A DNA stretch of 64,000 nt, taken from Myxococcus sp046520405. GTDB lineage: Bacteria; Myxococcota; Myxococcia; Myxococcales; Myxococcaceae. Made by a program: the position numbers and the translations under genes. Positions 16,857 to 26,862 of this stretch are shown piece after piece. Positions within the stretch are counted from its first letter, which is position 1, and every line of letters starts with the position of its first letter. The stretch spans positions 1 to 64,000 of the forward strand of contig JBKGHI010000017.1 in assembly GCA_046520405.1 (NCBI GenBank). The letters are read 5' to 3'. Below the pieces are notes generated by a model. It saw only the letters and a program-made list of their open reading frames with translations. It was not told the DNA's origin and did not search any database.

Positions 16857-17408
16857 ATGTCGGAGCTGACAGAGCTACTGGACCACGCGCGCCGGGGGGA
16901 GCAGGGCGCGCGAGAGGCGTTGATGGCGGCGGCCTACCAGGAGCTGCGGGAGATGGCGCAGCGCGCCGTGAGTGACGAGGGCTCGCCCCCGTCACTGCAA
17001 CCCGCGGTGTTGGTGAAGGAGGCGTGGCTTCGCCTCTTCAGCGCGGGGGCGCCGGTGGAGGCGCGGCGTCATTTCTTCGGCGCCGCGGCGCAGGCGATGC
17101 GGCGGGTCATGGTGGACCGGGCGCGGTTGCGCCGAGCCCAGATTCGCGAGGCCCGGCTGGAGCGGGTCAGCCTGGGGGACGTGGAGGCGGATGTCCCGGC
17201 AGGGCTGAGCCTGGAGGTGCTGGAGTTGGACCGGGCGCTTTCGGAGCTGGACACCTTCCAGCCGCGGCTCGCGCGCATGCTGGAGCTGCGCTACTTCGTG
17301 GGCCTGGACCTGATGGACACCGCCATGGTGCTGGGCGTGTCGCCCGTCACCGTGAAGCGCGACTGGGCCTACGTCCGCGGGTGGTTGCTGGAGCGGCTGG
17401 GCAACTGA
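16857..17408 (+). CDS. ECF-type sigma factor (sigma-70 ECF, TIGR02999-like)
   Basis: 183 residues with an N-terminal sigma-2 region ('EALMAAAYQELREMAQR', then 'FFGAAAQAMRRVMVDRAR') and a C-terminal sigma-4 helix-turn-helix ('MDTAMVLGVSPVTVKRDWAYVRGWL'). This is the layout of the ECF subfamily described as TIGR02999, which usually has no adjacent anti-sigma gene; none is seen here. The GGAGGT at about 16838-16843 is 13 bases from ATG 16857 and only 1-2 from ATG 16845, so I prefer 'MSELTELL' at 16857. The target promoters are not evident. Confidence 0.88.
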   Translation: MSELTELLDHARRGEQGAREALMAAAYQELREMAQRAVSDEGSPPSLQPAVLVKEAWLRLFSAGAPVEARRHFFGAAAQAMRRVMVDRARLRRAQIREARLERVSLGDVEADVPAGLSLEVLELDRALSELDTFQPRLARMLELRYFVGLDLMDTAMVLGVSPVTVKRDWAYVRGWLLERLGN

Positions 17409-17432
17409 CGGCCCGCGTGGGAGCGCGGGCCG
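17409..17432. terminator. Hairpin between convergent sigma and quinone reductase genes
   Basis: CGGCCCGCG and CGCGGGCCG form a perfect 9-bp stem with a 6-base loop right after the sigma factor stop codon. Likely terminator for both convergent genes. Confidence 0.6.
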
Positions 17433-17444
17433 GGTTGGCGAGGC

Positions 17445-18299
17445 TCAGCGCTTGACGGCCACCACCACGGCGTCCGCGAGCGGCGTCGTGGGCCGGCCGA
17501 TGAGCCGCTTCAAATCGCCGGAGCTGTCATTCAGCTCACCGCGCGCCGCGCCCGCGTCGGAGTCCGCCAGCACCTCGGCGAAGGGCGCGGGGACGCCCAC
17601 GCCCACGAGCGCGCCGGCGTAGTCGGCCTGGGGCAGGTCCTTGTAGGCGACGTTCTTGCCGGCCTGACGGGACACCTCGGCGGCCAGCTCGGCGGCGGTG
17701 AAGGCGGTGTCGCCCGCCAGCTCATAGACTTTGTTGTCGTGGCCCGAGCCGGTGACGACGGCCACCGCGGCGGCGGCGTAGTCCGCCCGGGTGGCCGCGG
17801 CGACGCGCCCCGCTCCCGAGCACCCGATGATGGCCCCGTGCTCCAGCGCTGGCGCCAGGTTCTCCGTGTAGTTCTCCGTGTACCAACCGTTGCGCAGGAA
17901 GGTGAACGGGATGCCGGACGCGCGAATCAGCGCCTCGGTCGCCTTGTGCTCGGTGGCCAGGGCAAGCCCGGACGTGTCCGCGTGCAGGATGCTGGTGTAC
18001 GCAATCCGCCGGACGCCCGCCTTCTTCGCCGCGTCCACCACGGCCTGGTGCTGCGCTGCCCGCTGGCCGACCTCGCTGGAGGAGATGAGCAGCAGCGTGT
18101 CCACGCCGGCCAGCGCGGGCCCCAGCGTCTGGGGCTTGCTGTAGTCCGCCTGCCGCACCTGGACGCCCTTGGCCGCGATGTCGGCGGCCTTGCTCGGGTC
18201 GCGCACGGCGACGGCGATGTCCTTCGCGGGAACCTTCTCGAGCAGCCCGGCGACCACCAGCCGGCCCAGCTTCCCCGTTGCTCCGGTGACAAGAATCAT
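17445..18299 (-). CDS. qorB: NAD(P)H:quinone oxidoreductase type 2 (QorB/YtfG-like)
   Basis: NmrA-like SDR with Rossmann motif 'VTGATGKLGRLV' at residues 4-15. It resembles E. coli YtfG/QOR2 throughout: 'LLLISSSEVGQRAAQH', 'YTSILHADTS', 'LRNGWYTENY', 'ATRADYAAAA', 'KVYELAGD' and 'ADSDAGAARGEL' all align. YtfG reduces quinones with NADPH, protecting against electrophile and redox stress. 284 residues, as in the family. The ATG at 18299 gives the canonical start 'MILVTGATG'. It is divergent from an HxlR-type regulator, the same pairing as ytfG/ytfH in E. coli and qor2/qorR elsewhere. Confidence 0.93.
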   Translation of the reverse strand: MILVTGATGKLGRLVVAGLLEKVPAKDIAVAVRDPSKAADIAAKGVQVRQADYSKPQTLGPALAGVDTLLLISSSEVGQRAAQHQAVVDAAKKAGVRRIAYTSILHADTSGLALATEHKATEALIRASGIPFTFLRNGWYTENYTENLAPALEHGAIIGCSGAGRVAAATRADYAAAAVAVVTGSGHDNKVYELAGDTAFTAAELAAEVSRQAGKNVAYKDLPQADYAGALVGVGVPAPFAEVLADSDAGAARGELNDSSGDLKRLIGRPTTPLADAVVVAVKR

Positions 18300-18365
18300 G
18301 GGTCCTCTACTCCTGACGTGGAGGGGTTTTTTCCAAACGCGAGAGGAACCTAACGGGGACACTAA

Positions 18366-18399
18366 CTTTGCGTAAGTACCTACCTTTGGGTAAGTTACT
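18366..18399. promoter_or_regulatory. Direct-repeat operator candidate in the qorB/HxlR promoter
   Basis: CTTTGCGTAAGTACCT (18366-18381) is followed 18 bp later by CTTTGGGTAAGTTACT (18384-18399), ending just before the regulator's ATG. Each unit carries a GTAAGTA/GTAAGTTAC element, like the GTA(A)C..TAC sites of QorR/YodB-type HxlR regulators. It probably mediates redox-controlled repression of both divergent genes. Two helical-turn spacing suits a dimer pair. Confidence 0.55.
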
Positions 18400-18402
18400 G
18401 GC

Positions 18403-18819
18403 ATGGGTGTGAACAAACGGACCGGCCCACTGGCACGGATGATGGCGAAGCAGGCGGCGGAGCGAGGCGACCTCTACGCGCCCGCGTGTCCGTCACGCGG
18501 CGTGCTGGAGCACGTGACGAGCCGTTGGGGCGTGCTCGTCCTGATTGCGTTGTTGGAGGGCACGCACCGCTTCAGCGAGCTGCGCCGGAAGGTGGCGGGC
18601 GTGAGCGAGAAGATGCTGTCGCAGACGCTGCACGCGCTGGAGGAGGACGGCTTCGTGCTTCGCGAAGTCCATCCGGTGATTCCGCCCCACGTCGACTACA
18701 GCCTCACGCCCCTGGGGGAGGAGGTCGCCGCGCGGGTGGAGGCGCTCGCGGAGTGGATTGAGGAGAGCATGCCCCGCGTCGCGGCGGCGCGCGCCCAGTA
18801 CGCCGCGAGAAAGAAGTAG
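18403..18819 (+). CDS. HxlR-family redox-sensing transcriptional regulator (QorR/YtfH-like)
   Basis: 138 residues with a winged helix-turn-helix. 'RWGVLVLIALLEGTHRFSELRRKVAGVSEKMLSQTLHALEEDGFVLRE' is the HxlR core, and 'VDYSLTPLGEEV' is the wing and last helix. An N-terminal Cys (Cys29, in 'DLYAPACPSRG') sits at the position of the sensing cysteine in QorR, HypR and YodB, which is oxidised or alkylated by quinones and diamide. Divergent from the quinone reductase, which it most likely represses until oxidised. Some members are activators, so the sign is inferred. Confidence 0.9.
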   Translation: MGVNKRTGPLARMMAKQAAERGDLYAPACPSRGVLEHVTSRWGVLVLIALLEGTHRFSELRRKVAGVSEKMLSQTLHALEEDGFVLREVHPVIPPHVDYSLTPLGEEVAARVEALAEWIEESMPRVAAARAQYAARKK

Positions 18820-18851
18820 GCCCCGACGTCACCCCGCGTGGGCAGGGGACG

Positions 18852-21104
18852 TCAGGGCCTTGCCTTCATGGACCAGCGCTTCCGGCGGGCGCGGCCGATC
18901 AGGGCCAGCGCTGCCAGCCCCAGGGCCTGGACGCCCGCGCCGCCGCCGCTGCAACCGCAACCGCTGGGCTTGTCGCCCTCGTCGGGCGTGGGCGGAGGCG
19001 TGGGCGCGATTTGCAGCGACACGCTCCGCTCCGCCGTCTGGTTCGCCGAGTCCGTCACCCGCACCGTCAGCGGGAAGTTGCCGCTGGCGGTCGGAATGCC
19101 GCTCAGCACATACGCGCCGTCCCGCTGCTGAATCGTCAGGCCACCGGGCACGGTGCCGCCAGCCAGGCCCCACGTATACGGCGCCCGGCCGCCCTGGACG
19201 GTGAAGCGGGTCTCGTACGCGGTGCCCTGGGTCGCGGAGGCAACCGGGGTGCTGGCGATGTTCATCGAGCCCACCACGTCCACGCTGTAGGTGCGCGTGG
19301 CCACGCCGCCGCGCGCGTCGCGAGCCCGCACGGTGACGGCGGAGCTGCCCTCCTGCGCGGGCGTGCCGGTGAAGGTGCCGGTGGCGGAGTTGAACGTCAG
19401 GCCCGAGGGCAGGTTGCCCTCCAGCTCGAACGTCAGGGTGCCCGAGCCGCGCGTACTCAGTGCCACGTTGGCGGCCGTGCCCACCCGGAACGGCGGCAGC
19501 GTCTCCGTGAGGAGCTCCGGGAGCGGCCAGGGCCGGCGCGTCGCCACCAGGAGGCGGTGCTCGCTCACCGCGACCACCGACGTATCGCCCGAGGCGAAGG
19601 ACGCGGAGTGATACGCGCCGCCCGCGCCCGTCGGATGCGACGTCCACTCACGGCCATCCGCCGACACGTGCAGCTCGAACGCGGGCAGGGTCTCCGTGCT
19701 CTCGGGGTCGACCACCGTCCAGCTCACGACGAAGCTCTGGTCGACGAAGGCCATGAGCGGGACGGGCGCTGGCGCGTCGGCGGGGACCTGCAGGCTCGTC
19801 ACGCGCGTCCAGGTGCCGCCCAGGTCCTCGGAGAGGAAGAAGCCGCTGGCCGGCTCCTCGGCCTGGGGGGCCAGGGGCGGGGGCGGGAGCACTTGCGGCG
19901 GCTGGGCGAAGGCGAGGAAGCGGCCATTGCCCGCGGTGAGCTCGGCGATGACGAGCCCGTTCAGGCTCGCGGGTTGGAACAGCTCCCAGCCCGCCCCGGT
20001 GCTCCGGGGGCGCAACAGGGAGGGCGTGTCGGTGGAGCTCCCGGCGAACGGGTAGGCCACGGCGATGAAGCTGTTCTGGCCGGGCACCAGCCTCGCGATG
20101 TCATAGGTGCCTTCGATGCTCTCATCGGTCCAGGTCTGCCCGTCGGTGGAGCTGGCGATGAGGCCCGAGGTGCCCACCGCCACCAGCCGGTTGCCACTGA
20201 GCGCCAGCTCCAGGAAGACGCGGCCCCGCGCGCCACCTTCGGGCGGCGGGTCCTGGTAGGCGGGGGCCCAGGTGTGCGCGTTGTCGGACGAGACGACGAT
20301 GTCGCCGTCCACCAGGCCGAACCACCGGCGCTGGGAGTAGACGAGCCGCGTCAACGCGAGCGGCGACGTGGTCCCCGCCATCACGGGAACGAAGCCCGTC
20401 CACTGGCGTCCGTCCGTCGAGCGCAGGATTTCCGCCTGCCCGGTGGTCGCCGCCAGGAAGTTCCCGTTGCCGTACCAGGCGCGCGTCGCCGAGGGCCTCA
20501 CCGAGATGCCGGTGTTGATGCCCGAATCCCAGTGGTCGAAGGTGGTGGCGGGGTTCACGTTGACGTGGAGCAGCCGCTCCAGCCGTCCCGTGAAGTCCGC
20601 GGCCTGGTAGGGCGCCTGCCCTCCGCTGTCCGGGGGCGTCACGTCGCGGAACCCGCTCTGGTAGCGCACCCGGTACGCGCCCTGGGCCACGGCGGGGACG
20701 GGGAGCGTGAGCTGCGCGGTGGCGAGGACCTCCTGGTCCGACGTCGTCACGCGCTCCGACACCAGGCAGTGCCAGGAGGCATCGTTGACCGGCCATGCGG
20801 CCTGGGCCTCGGCGGAGAGCGCCGCGCCCCCCGGCTGCCCGGCGGCGGCCGACCCGGCGTAGGTGTAGCTGCCGCTCGGCGCCTGCCAGCCCTGGGGCAG
20901 GGCGATGCAGGAGACCAACTGCCCGTCACGGACCGAGGTTCCGCCGGGCCCGGAGAAGACCTGGAGACTCAGCGGGACGGAGGTGCCGCTGCGGACGGTG
21001 CCTTCGTGACCGACGAAGGCGTTCGACTGGCAGCCAGCGACCCACCACAGCGAAGCCCCCAGCAGGGCTCGCAGGGAACGATTGCGATTGAGCAAGGAGG
21101 ACAT
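18852..21104 (-). CDS. Cell-surface lipoprotein with Ig-like domains and MYXO-CTERM tail
   Basis: 750 residues. The N-terminus has a lipoprotein signal (lipobox 'WVAGC', Cys25). The middle (about 180-540) has repeated 'SSDGRTW'-like blocks ('RSTDGRQW', 'SSDNAHTW', 'SSTDGQTW', 'SADGREW'), as in BNR/sialidase-type beta-propellers. Two putative Ig (He_PIG-type) domains follow (about 550-700), with 'LPSGLTFNSATGTFTGTP' and 'VPGGLTIQQRDGAYVLSGIP'. The C-terminus is a textbook MYXO-CTERM signal: Cys-Gly-Cys plus Gly-rich stretch, hydrophobic helix and basic end (about 714-747). Myxosortase would cleave there for surface display. Carrying both lipobox and MYXO-CTERM is notable. Ligand unknown. Confidence 0.88.
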   Translation of the reverse strand: MSSLLNRNRSLRALLGASLWWVAGCQSNAFVGHEGTVRSGTSVPLSLQVFSGPGGTSVRDGQLVSCIALPQGWQAPSGSYTYAGSAAAGQPGGAALSAEAQAAWPVNDASWHCLVSERVTTSDQEVLATAQLTLPVPAVAQGAYRVRYQSGFRDVTPPDSGGQAPYQAADFTGRLERLLHVNVNPATTFDHWDSGINTGISVRPSATRAWYGNGNFLAATTGQAEILRSTDGRQWTGFVPVMAGTTSPLALTRLVYSQRRWFGLVDGDIVVSSDNAHTWAPAYQDPPPEGGARGRVFLELALSGNRLVAVGTSGLIASSTDGQTWTDESIEGTYDIARLVPGQNSFIAVAYPFAGSSTDTPSLLRPRSTGAGWELFQPASLNGLVIAELTAGNGRFLAFAQPPQVLPPPPLAPQAEEPASGFFLSEDLGGTWTRVTSLQVPADAPAPVPLMAFVDQSFVVSWTVVDPESTETLPAFELHVSADGREWTSHPTGAGGAYHSASFASGDTSVVAVSEHRLLVATRRPWPLPELLTETLPPFRVGTAANVALSTRGSGTLTFELEGNLPSGLTFNSATGTFTGTPAQEGSSAVTVRARDARGGVATRTYSVDVVGSMNIASTPVASATQGTAYETRFTVQGGRAPYTWGLAGGTVPGGLTIQQRDGAYVLSGIPTASGNFPLTVRVTDSANQTAERSVSLQIAPTPPPTPDEGDKPSGCGCSGGGAGVQALGLAALALIGRARRKRWSMKARP

Positions 21105-21234
21105 CCTGTCGCGATGCGAGAGGGTGCCTGTCTACGGTTTCGTATTCCTCCGAGTCAAATCACCGCGCGCCTCGCGAGCCCCGCCGCCGAGCAGGTGGCG
21201 GCCCGGAAGCAAGGCGCCACGTGCTCACCGTCCT

Positions 21235-22548
21235 TCACGGCTTACCCAGCAACTCCAAGGCCGCGGTGGTCAGCGTGGTGACACCCGTGCGCAGCGTGCG
21301 CTCGCGGTCCGGCGCGAACAGGGGCGAGTGCATCGAGGGCAGCGGCGTCCCCTCGGCCTTCGCCTTGGCGTATTGCTTGGGTTCGGTGGAGCCGAGCCAG
21401 AGCATCACGGCGGGGACGCCCGCCCGCCCGTACTCGGAGAAGTCCTCGCCGCCCATGACGGGGGGCGCCTCCTGGAGGTTCTTCTCGCCCAGGACACGGG
21501 ACACCGCGCCCACCAGCCGCCGGGTGAGCTCGGGGTCGTTGAAGGTCGAAGGCGTGCCCTCGGTGATGGCGACCTCGGGCGGGCGGGGCGCGTTGGAGGC
21601 CATGGCCTCCGCCTTGGCGATGCGCTCGATGCCCTCCAGCAGGGCCTTGCGGACCTCGGGCTTGTACGAGCGCACGGTGATGTGGAGCTTCACGTTATCG
21701 GGGATGATGTTGTGCTTGGTGCCCCCCTGGATGGCGCCCACCGTCACCACCGCGGGCTCCAGCGGGTTCTTCTCGCGGCTGACGAGCGTCTGGAGCGACA
21801 ACACGACGCGCGCGGCCATCACCACCGGGTCCACGGTGGTGTGGGGATAGGCGCCATGTCCGCCCTTGCCGTGCAGGGTGATTTCAACGCCGTCCACGCT
21901 CGCCATCGCGTAGCCGGGGGTGAACTCCACCGTGCCCGCCGCGGCGGTGTTGACGTGGAGCGCCACCGCGAAGTCCGGCTTGGGGAAGCGCTTGTAGAGG
22001 CCGTCCTGGAGCATCTGCCGGGCGCCCGCGCCCACCTCTTCCGCCGGCTGGCCCACCAGCAGCACCGTGCCGCGCCACCGGTCCTTCGACCGGGCCAGCA
22101 GCGTGGCCGTCCCCATCCAGGACGTCATGTGCACGTCGTGGCCACACGCGTGCATGACGGAGACAGTCGCCCCCGAGGCGTCCTTCACCTTCACCTTGCT
22201 CGCATAGGGCAGGCCCGACTTCTCCTCCACGGGCAGCGCGTCCATGTCCGCGCGCAGCAGCACCGTGGGGCCTTGGCCGTTGCGAAGCACCGCCACCACG
22301 CCGTTGCCTCCCACCTTCGGCGTCACCTCGTAGCCGAGCTTGCGCAGCCGGTCGGCCAGCTTCGCCGACGTTTTCGACTCCTGGTTGGACAGCTCCGGCG
22401 TTTGGTGCAGGTCGCGGTAGAGCGCGTCGAGCTCGGGGTAGAGCGCGTCGAGGCCGCCCAGGACGGGCGGTGTCTCCGCGGCGAGCACGGGGCCACGGGG
22501 CACGGCCAGGGAGAGGAGCAGCAGGGGGAGCAGGTGGGGCTTCTTCAC
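21235..22548 (-). CDS. Secreted M20-family metallo-amidohydrolase (carboxypeptidase/IAA-hydrolase-like)
   Basis: 437 residues with a signal peptide (~1-23). Zinc-site motifs include 'LLRADMDALP', 'VMHACGHDVHM', 'GQPAEEVGAG' and 'MGGEDFSEY', the pattern of M20D amidohydrolases such as IAA-amino-acid hydrolase or hippurate hydrolase. It would cleave N-acyl amino acids or small amides in the periplasm or outside. The start is GTG 22548, with AGGAG eight bases upstream on the minus strand; upstream ATGs fall in unrelated leader frame. It is divergent from the DUF418 gene. Substrate not determinable. Confidence 0.9.
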   Translation of the reverse strand: MKKPHLLPLLLLSLAVPRGPVLAAETPPVLGGLDALYPELDALYRDLHQTPELSNQESKTSAKLADRLRKLGYEVTPKVGGNGVVAVLRNGQGPTVLLRADMDALPVEEKSGLPYASKVKVKDASGATVSVMHACGHDVHMTSWMGTATLLARSKDRWRGTVLLVGQPAEEVGAGARQMLQDGLYKRFPKPDFAVALHVNTAAAGTVEFTPGYAMASVDGVEITLHGKGGHGAYPHTTVDPVVMAARVVLSLQTLVSREKNPLEPAVVTVGAIQGGTKHNIIPDNVKLHITVRSYKPEVRKALLEGIERIAKAEAMASNAPRPPEVAITEGTPSTFNDPELTRRLVGAVSRVLGEKNLQEAPPVMGGEDFSEYGRAGVPAVMLWLGSTEPKQYAKAKAEGTPLPSMHSPLFAPDRERTLRTGVTTLTTAALELLGKP

Positions 22549-22687
22549 GGGGCGGACTCCTGTCCGGCGGGGGAGCGGTGCGCCACTACAGCACACCCGC
22601 CGTGTGGGTAGGGGCAGGCCCGCATGTCCCGCCGTCCAGGATTGGGCGGGATTGACGGCCAGACGGCGGAGGGGTTCTGCTTTGTTC

Positions 22688-24016
22688 ATGTCCGAATCGA
22701 GTCCGCTCCCGGCGAGCAGCGCTCCCGGCGCGAGTCCCGTGGAAGTCTCCGAGCGCGTCGTCTTGCTGGATGCCCTCCGTGGCTTCGCGCTGTGGGGTGT
22801 CTTCGTCTCCAACAGCCTCATGTGGCTCAGCGGCCGGGCTTTCCTGTCGCCCGAGGCGGCCTCGGCGCTGGCGGTGCCGCTGCTGGAGCAGGTGGTCAGT
22901 GCGGTCTACCAGCTCTTCGTGACGCAGAAGTTCATCTCCATCTTCTCGTTTCTCTTCGGCCTGGGGTTCTCCATCCAGCTCGCCCGAGCGGAGGCGCGGG
23001 GCGTCTCCGCGGTGCCGCTCTACAGCCGGAGGCTGCTGGTGCTCTTCGGCATCGGCCTGGCGCATGCCCTCGTGTTGTGGACGGGGGACATCCTCCACAC
23101 CTACGCGATGGTGGGCTTCCTGCTGATGGCCTTCCGGGCTCGCGCCAATCGCACGGTGCTGTTCTGGGCGTTGGGGCTCGTCACCGTGATGCCGCTCGTG
23201 GTCCCCGCGGCCATCCGCTACGTCCCCATCCTGCTGAACGGCGCGGAGGCCGCGGCCGAGGCCGTCAAGGCCAGTCAGGCCAGGGACAAGGCCTTGCGGG
23301 CCGATACCCTGGTGGCGCTGTCGAGCGAGTCGTTCTGGACGGCGCAGGTGGGCAACGCGCGCTTCTTCCTCGAGAACATGGGCGGCGGCTTCCGGCGCGT
23401 GCTCTGGATGAGCCTCATCCTGGGGCGCTTCCTGCTGGGGCTGCTGGCGGGCCGTCTGCTCCTGTTGCAGGACGTGGAGCGTCACCGCGCGTTGCTGCGC
23501 CGGATTCTGGTCTGGGGCCTGGGCGTGGGGCTGGTGCTCAATGGGAGCGGGTACGTGCTGTATCGCCTGCGCAAGGCCGGCGTGCTGGAGTGGGACCCGA
23601 AGGGGCCTTGGATGATGCTCCTCAACGGGCTCCAGGAGCCGGGCTACATCGCCATGGGCGCCGCCTATGTGGCGGCCTTCGCGCTGCTCTTCCAGCGCGA
23701 GCGGTGGAGCCGCTGGCTGGGCCTCCTGACGCCGGTGGGCCGCATGGCGCTGACGAACTACCTGATGCAGTCCGCGGTGAGCATCTGGATTTATGACGGC
23801 TGGGGGCTGGGCTTCATCGGCAAGCTGCCGCCGTCGCGCATCGTCGTCATCTGCTGCCTCGTCTTCGCGGTGCAAGTGGTGCTCAGTCACCTGTGGCTGG
23901 CGCGCTTCCGCTTCGGTCCCGCGGAGTGGCTGTGGCGCTCGCTCACGTACGGAAAGGCGCAGCCCATGCGACGTCCCTCCGGGAGCAGTGACGCTCCCGG
24001 TGTCGCGGCCTCCTGA
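22688..24016 (+). CDS. DUF418 family multispanning membrane protein (copy 1)
   Basis: 442 residues with about ten membrane segments. The N-terminal 'RVVLLDALRGFALWGVFVSN' and the C-terminal DUF418 block ('RWSRWLGLLTPVGRMALTNYLMQS', then 'FRFGPAEWLWRSLTYGK') are characteristic. DUF418 proteins, related to YeiB, are predicted inner-membrane transporters or acyltransferase-fold proteins of unknown function. ATG 22688 begins 'MSESSPLPAS' right before the conserved part. A second, frameshifted paralogue follows 47 bases downstream; parts of the two are identical at DNA level. Confidence 0.9.
   Translation: MSESSPLPASSAPGASPVEVSERVVLLDALRGFALWGVFVSNSLMWLSGRAFLSPEAASALAVPLLEQVVSAVYQLFVTQKFISIFSFLFGLGFSIQLARAEARGVSAVPLYSRRLLVLFGIGLAHALVLWTGDILHTYAMVGFLLMAFRARANRTVLFWALGLVTVMPLVVPAAIRYVPILLNGAEAAAEAVKASQARDKALRADTLVALSSESFWTAQVGNARFFLENMGGGFRRVLWMSLILGRFLLGLLAGRLLLLQDVERHRALLRRILVWGLGVGLVLNGSGYVLYRLRKAGVLEWDPKGPWMMLLNGLQEPGYIAMGAAYVAAFALLFQRERWSRWLGLLTPVGRMALTNYLMQSAVSIWIYDGWGLGFIGKLPPSRIVVICCLVFAVQVVLSHLWLARFRFGPAEWLWRSLTYGKAQPMRRPSGSSDAPGVAAS
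23621..23830 (+). repeat. 210-bp segment identical to 24996-25205
   Basis: Direct copy 1 of a stretch that is base-for-base identical in both DUF418 genes, encoding residues from 'LNGLQEPGYIAMG' to 'GLGFIGKLP'. The flanking portions of the two genes are clearly diverged, so this looks like recent gene conversion rather than simple duplication. Confidence 0.9.
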
Positions 24017-24063
24017 CGCGAGGCGGATTGACGCCCAGGGGGCGGAGCGCGTCTGCTTCACCC

Positions 24064-25391
24064 ATGTCCGAGCCTGGTTCTCCCGTGGAAGCGGCCCTCC
24101 CCGGGGCGCGCCCGGTGGAAGTCTCCGAGCGCGTCGTCTTGCTGGACGCCCTGCGTGGCTTCGCGCTGTGGGGCGTCTTCGTGTCCAACAGCCTCATGTG
24201 GCTCAGCGGCAGGGTCCTCCTGCCTCCGGATGTGGCGAAGGCGCAGTCCGCACCCTGGCTGGAGCAGGTCGTTGGCGGCCTCTTCGCGCTCTTCGTGGCG
24301 CAGAAGTTCATCGCCATCTTCTCCTTTCTCTTCGGGCTGGGGTTCTCCATCCAGTTCGCGCGAGCGGAGGCCCGGGCCACCTCCATTGTGCCGCTCTACC
24401 GGCGCCGGCTGTTGGTGCTCCTGGGCATCGGTCTGGCGCATGCCCTCCTGTTGTGGACGGGGGACATCCTCATCAGCTACGCGCTGGTGGGCTTCGTGCT
24501 GTTGACCTTCCGGGCTCGCTCCAACCGCACGGTGTTGTTCTGGGCTGTGGGGCTCATCATCGTGATGCCGCTCGTGGTCCCCGCGGCCATCCGCTATGTC
24601 CCCGTCCTTTTGCACGGCGCGGAGGCCGCGGAGGCGGCGGCGAAGGCGGCCCAGGCCCGGACCCTGGCGCTGTTCGCGGACATGCTGGCGGCGCTGTCGA
24701 GCGACTCCCTCTGGACGGCGCAGACGGGCAACGCACGTTTCTTCGTCTCGTTCTTCGGGCGTGAGCCTCGCCAGGTGCAGTGGCTGAGCCTCATCCTGGG
24801 GCGCTTCCTGCTCGGCTTGCTCGCGGGGCGTCTGTTGCTGCTCCAGGACGTGGAGGCACACCGCCCGCTGCTCCGCCGGATTCTGGGGTGGGGCCTGGCC
24901 GTGGGCCTGGTGCTCAATGGCACCGGCTTCGTGTTGCAGCGCTTGAATGCCGCGGGCGTGCTGGCGTGGGATGCTCGGGGCCCGCGATGCTGGTGCTCAA
25001 CGGGCTCCAGGAGCCGGGCTACATCGCCATGGGCGCCGCCTATGTGGCGGCCTTCGCGCTGCTCTTCCAGCGCGAGCGGTGGAGCCGCTGGCTGGGCCTC
25101 CTGACGCCGGTGGGCCGCATGGCGCTGACGAACTACCTGATGCAGTCCGCGGTGAGCATCTGGATTTATGACGGCTGGGGGCTGGGCTTCATCGGCAAGC
25201 TGCCGCTGTCGCGCGTCTTCGTCATCACGTGTTTCGTCTTCGCGGTGCAGGTGGTGCTCAGCCGCCTGTGGTTGACGTACTTCCGCTTCGGCCCCGTGGA
25301 GTGGCTGTGGCGCTCGCTCACGTACGGAAAGGTCCAGCCGATGCGGCGGACTGCGGGCGCGGGTGGTGCCGCCGACGTCAGCGCATCTTGA
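24064..25391 (+). pseudogene. DUF418 family membrane protein (copy 2), frameshifted
   Basis: Paralogue of the preceding gene, starting at ATG 24064 ('MSEPGSPVEAALPG') with the same 'RVVLLDALRGFALWGVFVSN' block. The frame is intact to about residue 307 ('VLAWDARGPR'), then one base is missing near 24981-24988 relative to copy 1. Downstream, the correct product continues in the next frame ('MLVLNGLQEPGYIAMG') to TGA 25389-25391. Repaired, it would be about 442 residues. The lesion is either a natural null allele or a sequencing indel in 'GGGGCCCGCGATG'. The 3' third carries the 210-bp block identical to copy 1. Confidence 0.85.
24996..25205 (+). repeat. 210-bp segment identical to 23621-23830
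   Basis: Direct copy 2 of the identical DUF418 stretch, beginning just after the frameshift in copy 2. The frameshift lies 8-15 bases outside the identical block. Confidence 0.9.
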
Positions 25392-25465
25392 TGCGCCGGG
25401 CTCAGCCCATGCAGCGGCTCACGGGGGAGGGCGGTGCCGCCGCCACGAGCATCAATGTCGCTTGA
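25392..25465 (+). other. Possible remnant of a third DUF418 C-terminus
   Basis: Immediately after copy 2, one frame reads 'MRRAQPMQRLTGEGGAAATSINVA' and stops. This resembles the C-terminal tails of copies 1 and 2 ('KAQPMRRPSGSSDAPGVAAS' and 'KVQPMRRTAGAGGAADVSAS'). It may be the tail of a mostly deleted third tandem copy. Short and low-complexity, so uncertain. Confidence 0.35.
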
Positions 25466-25477
25466 GCCGCCAGGGGC

Positions 25478-26862
<1,385 letters not shown>

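Noticed and set aside
22681..25391. Tandem DUF418 genes considered as a composite transposon
   Set aside because: No transposase or terminal repeats; similarity is confined to the coding sequences, as expected of tandem duplication with gene conversion.
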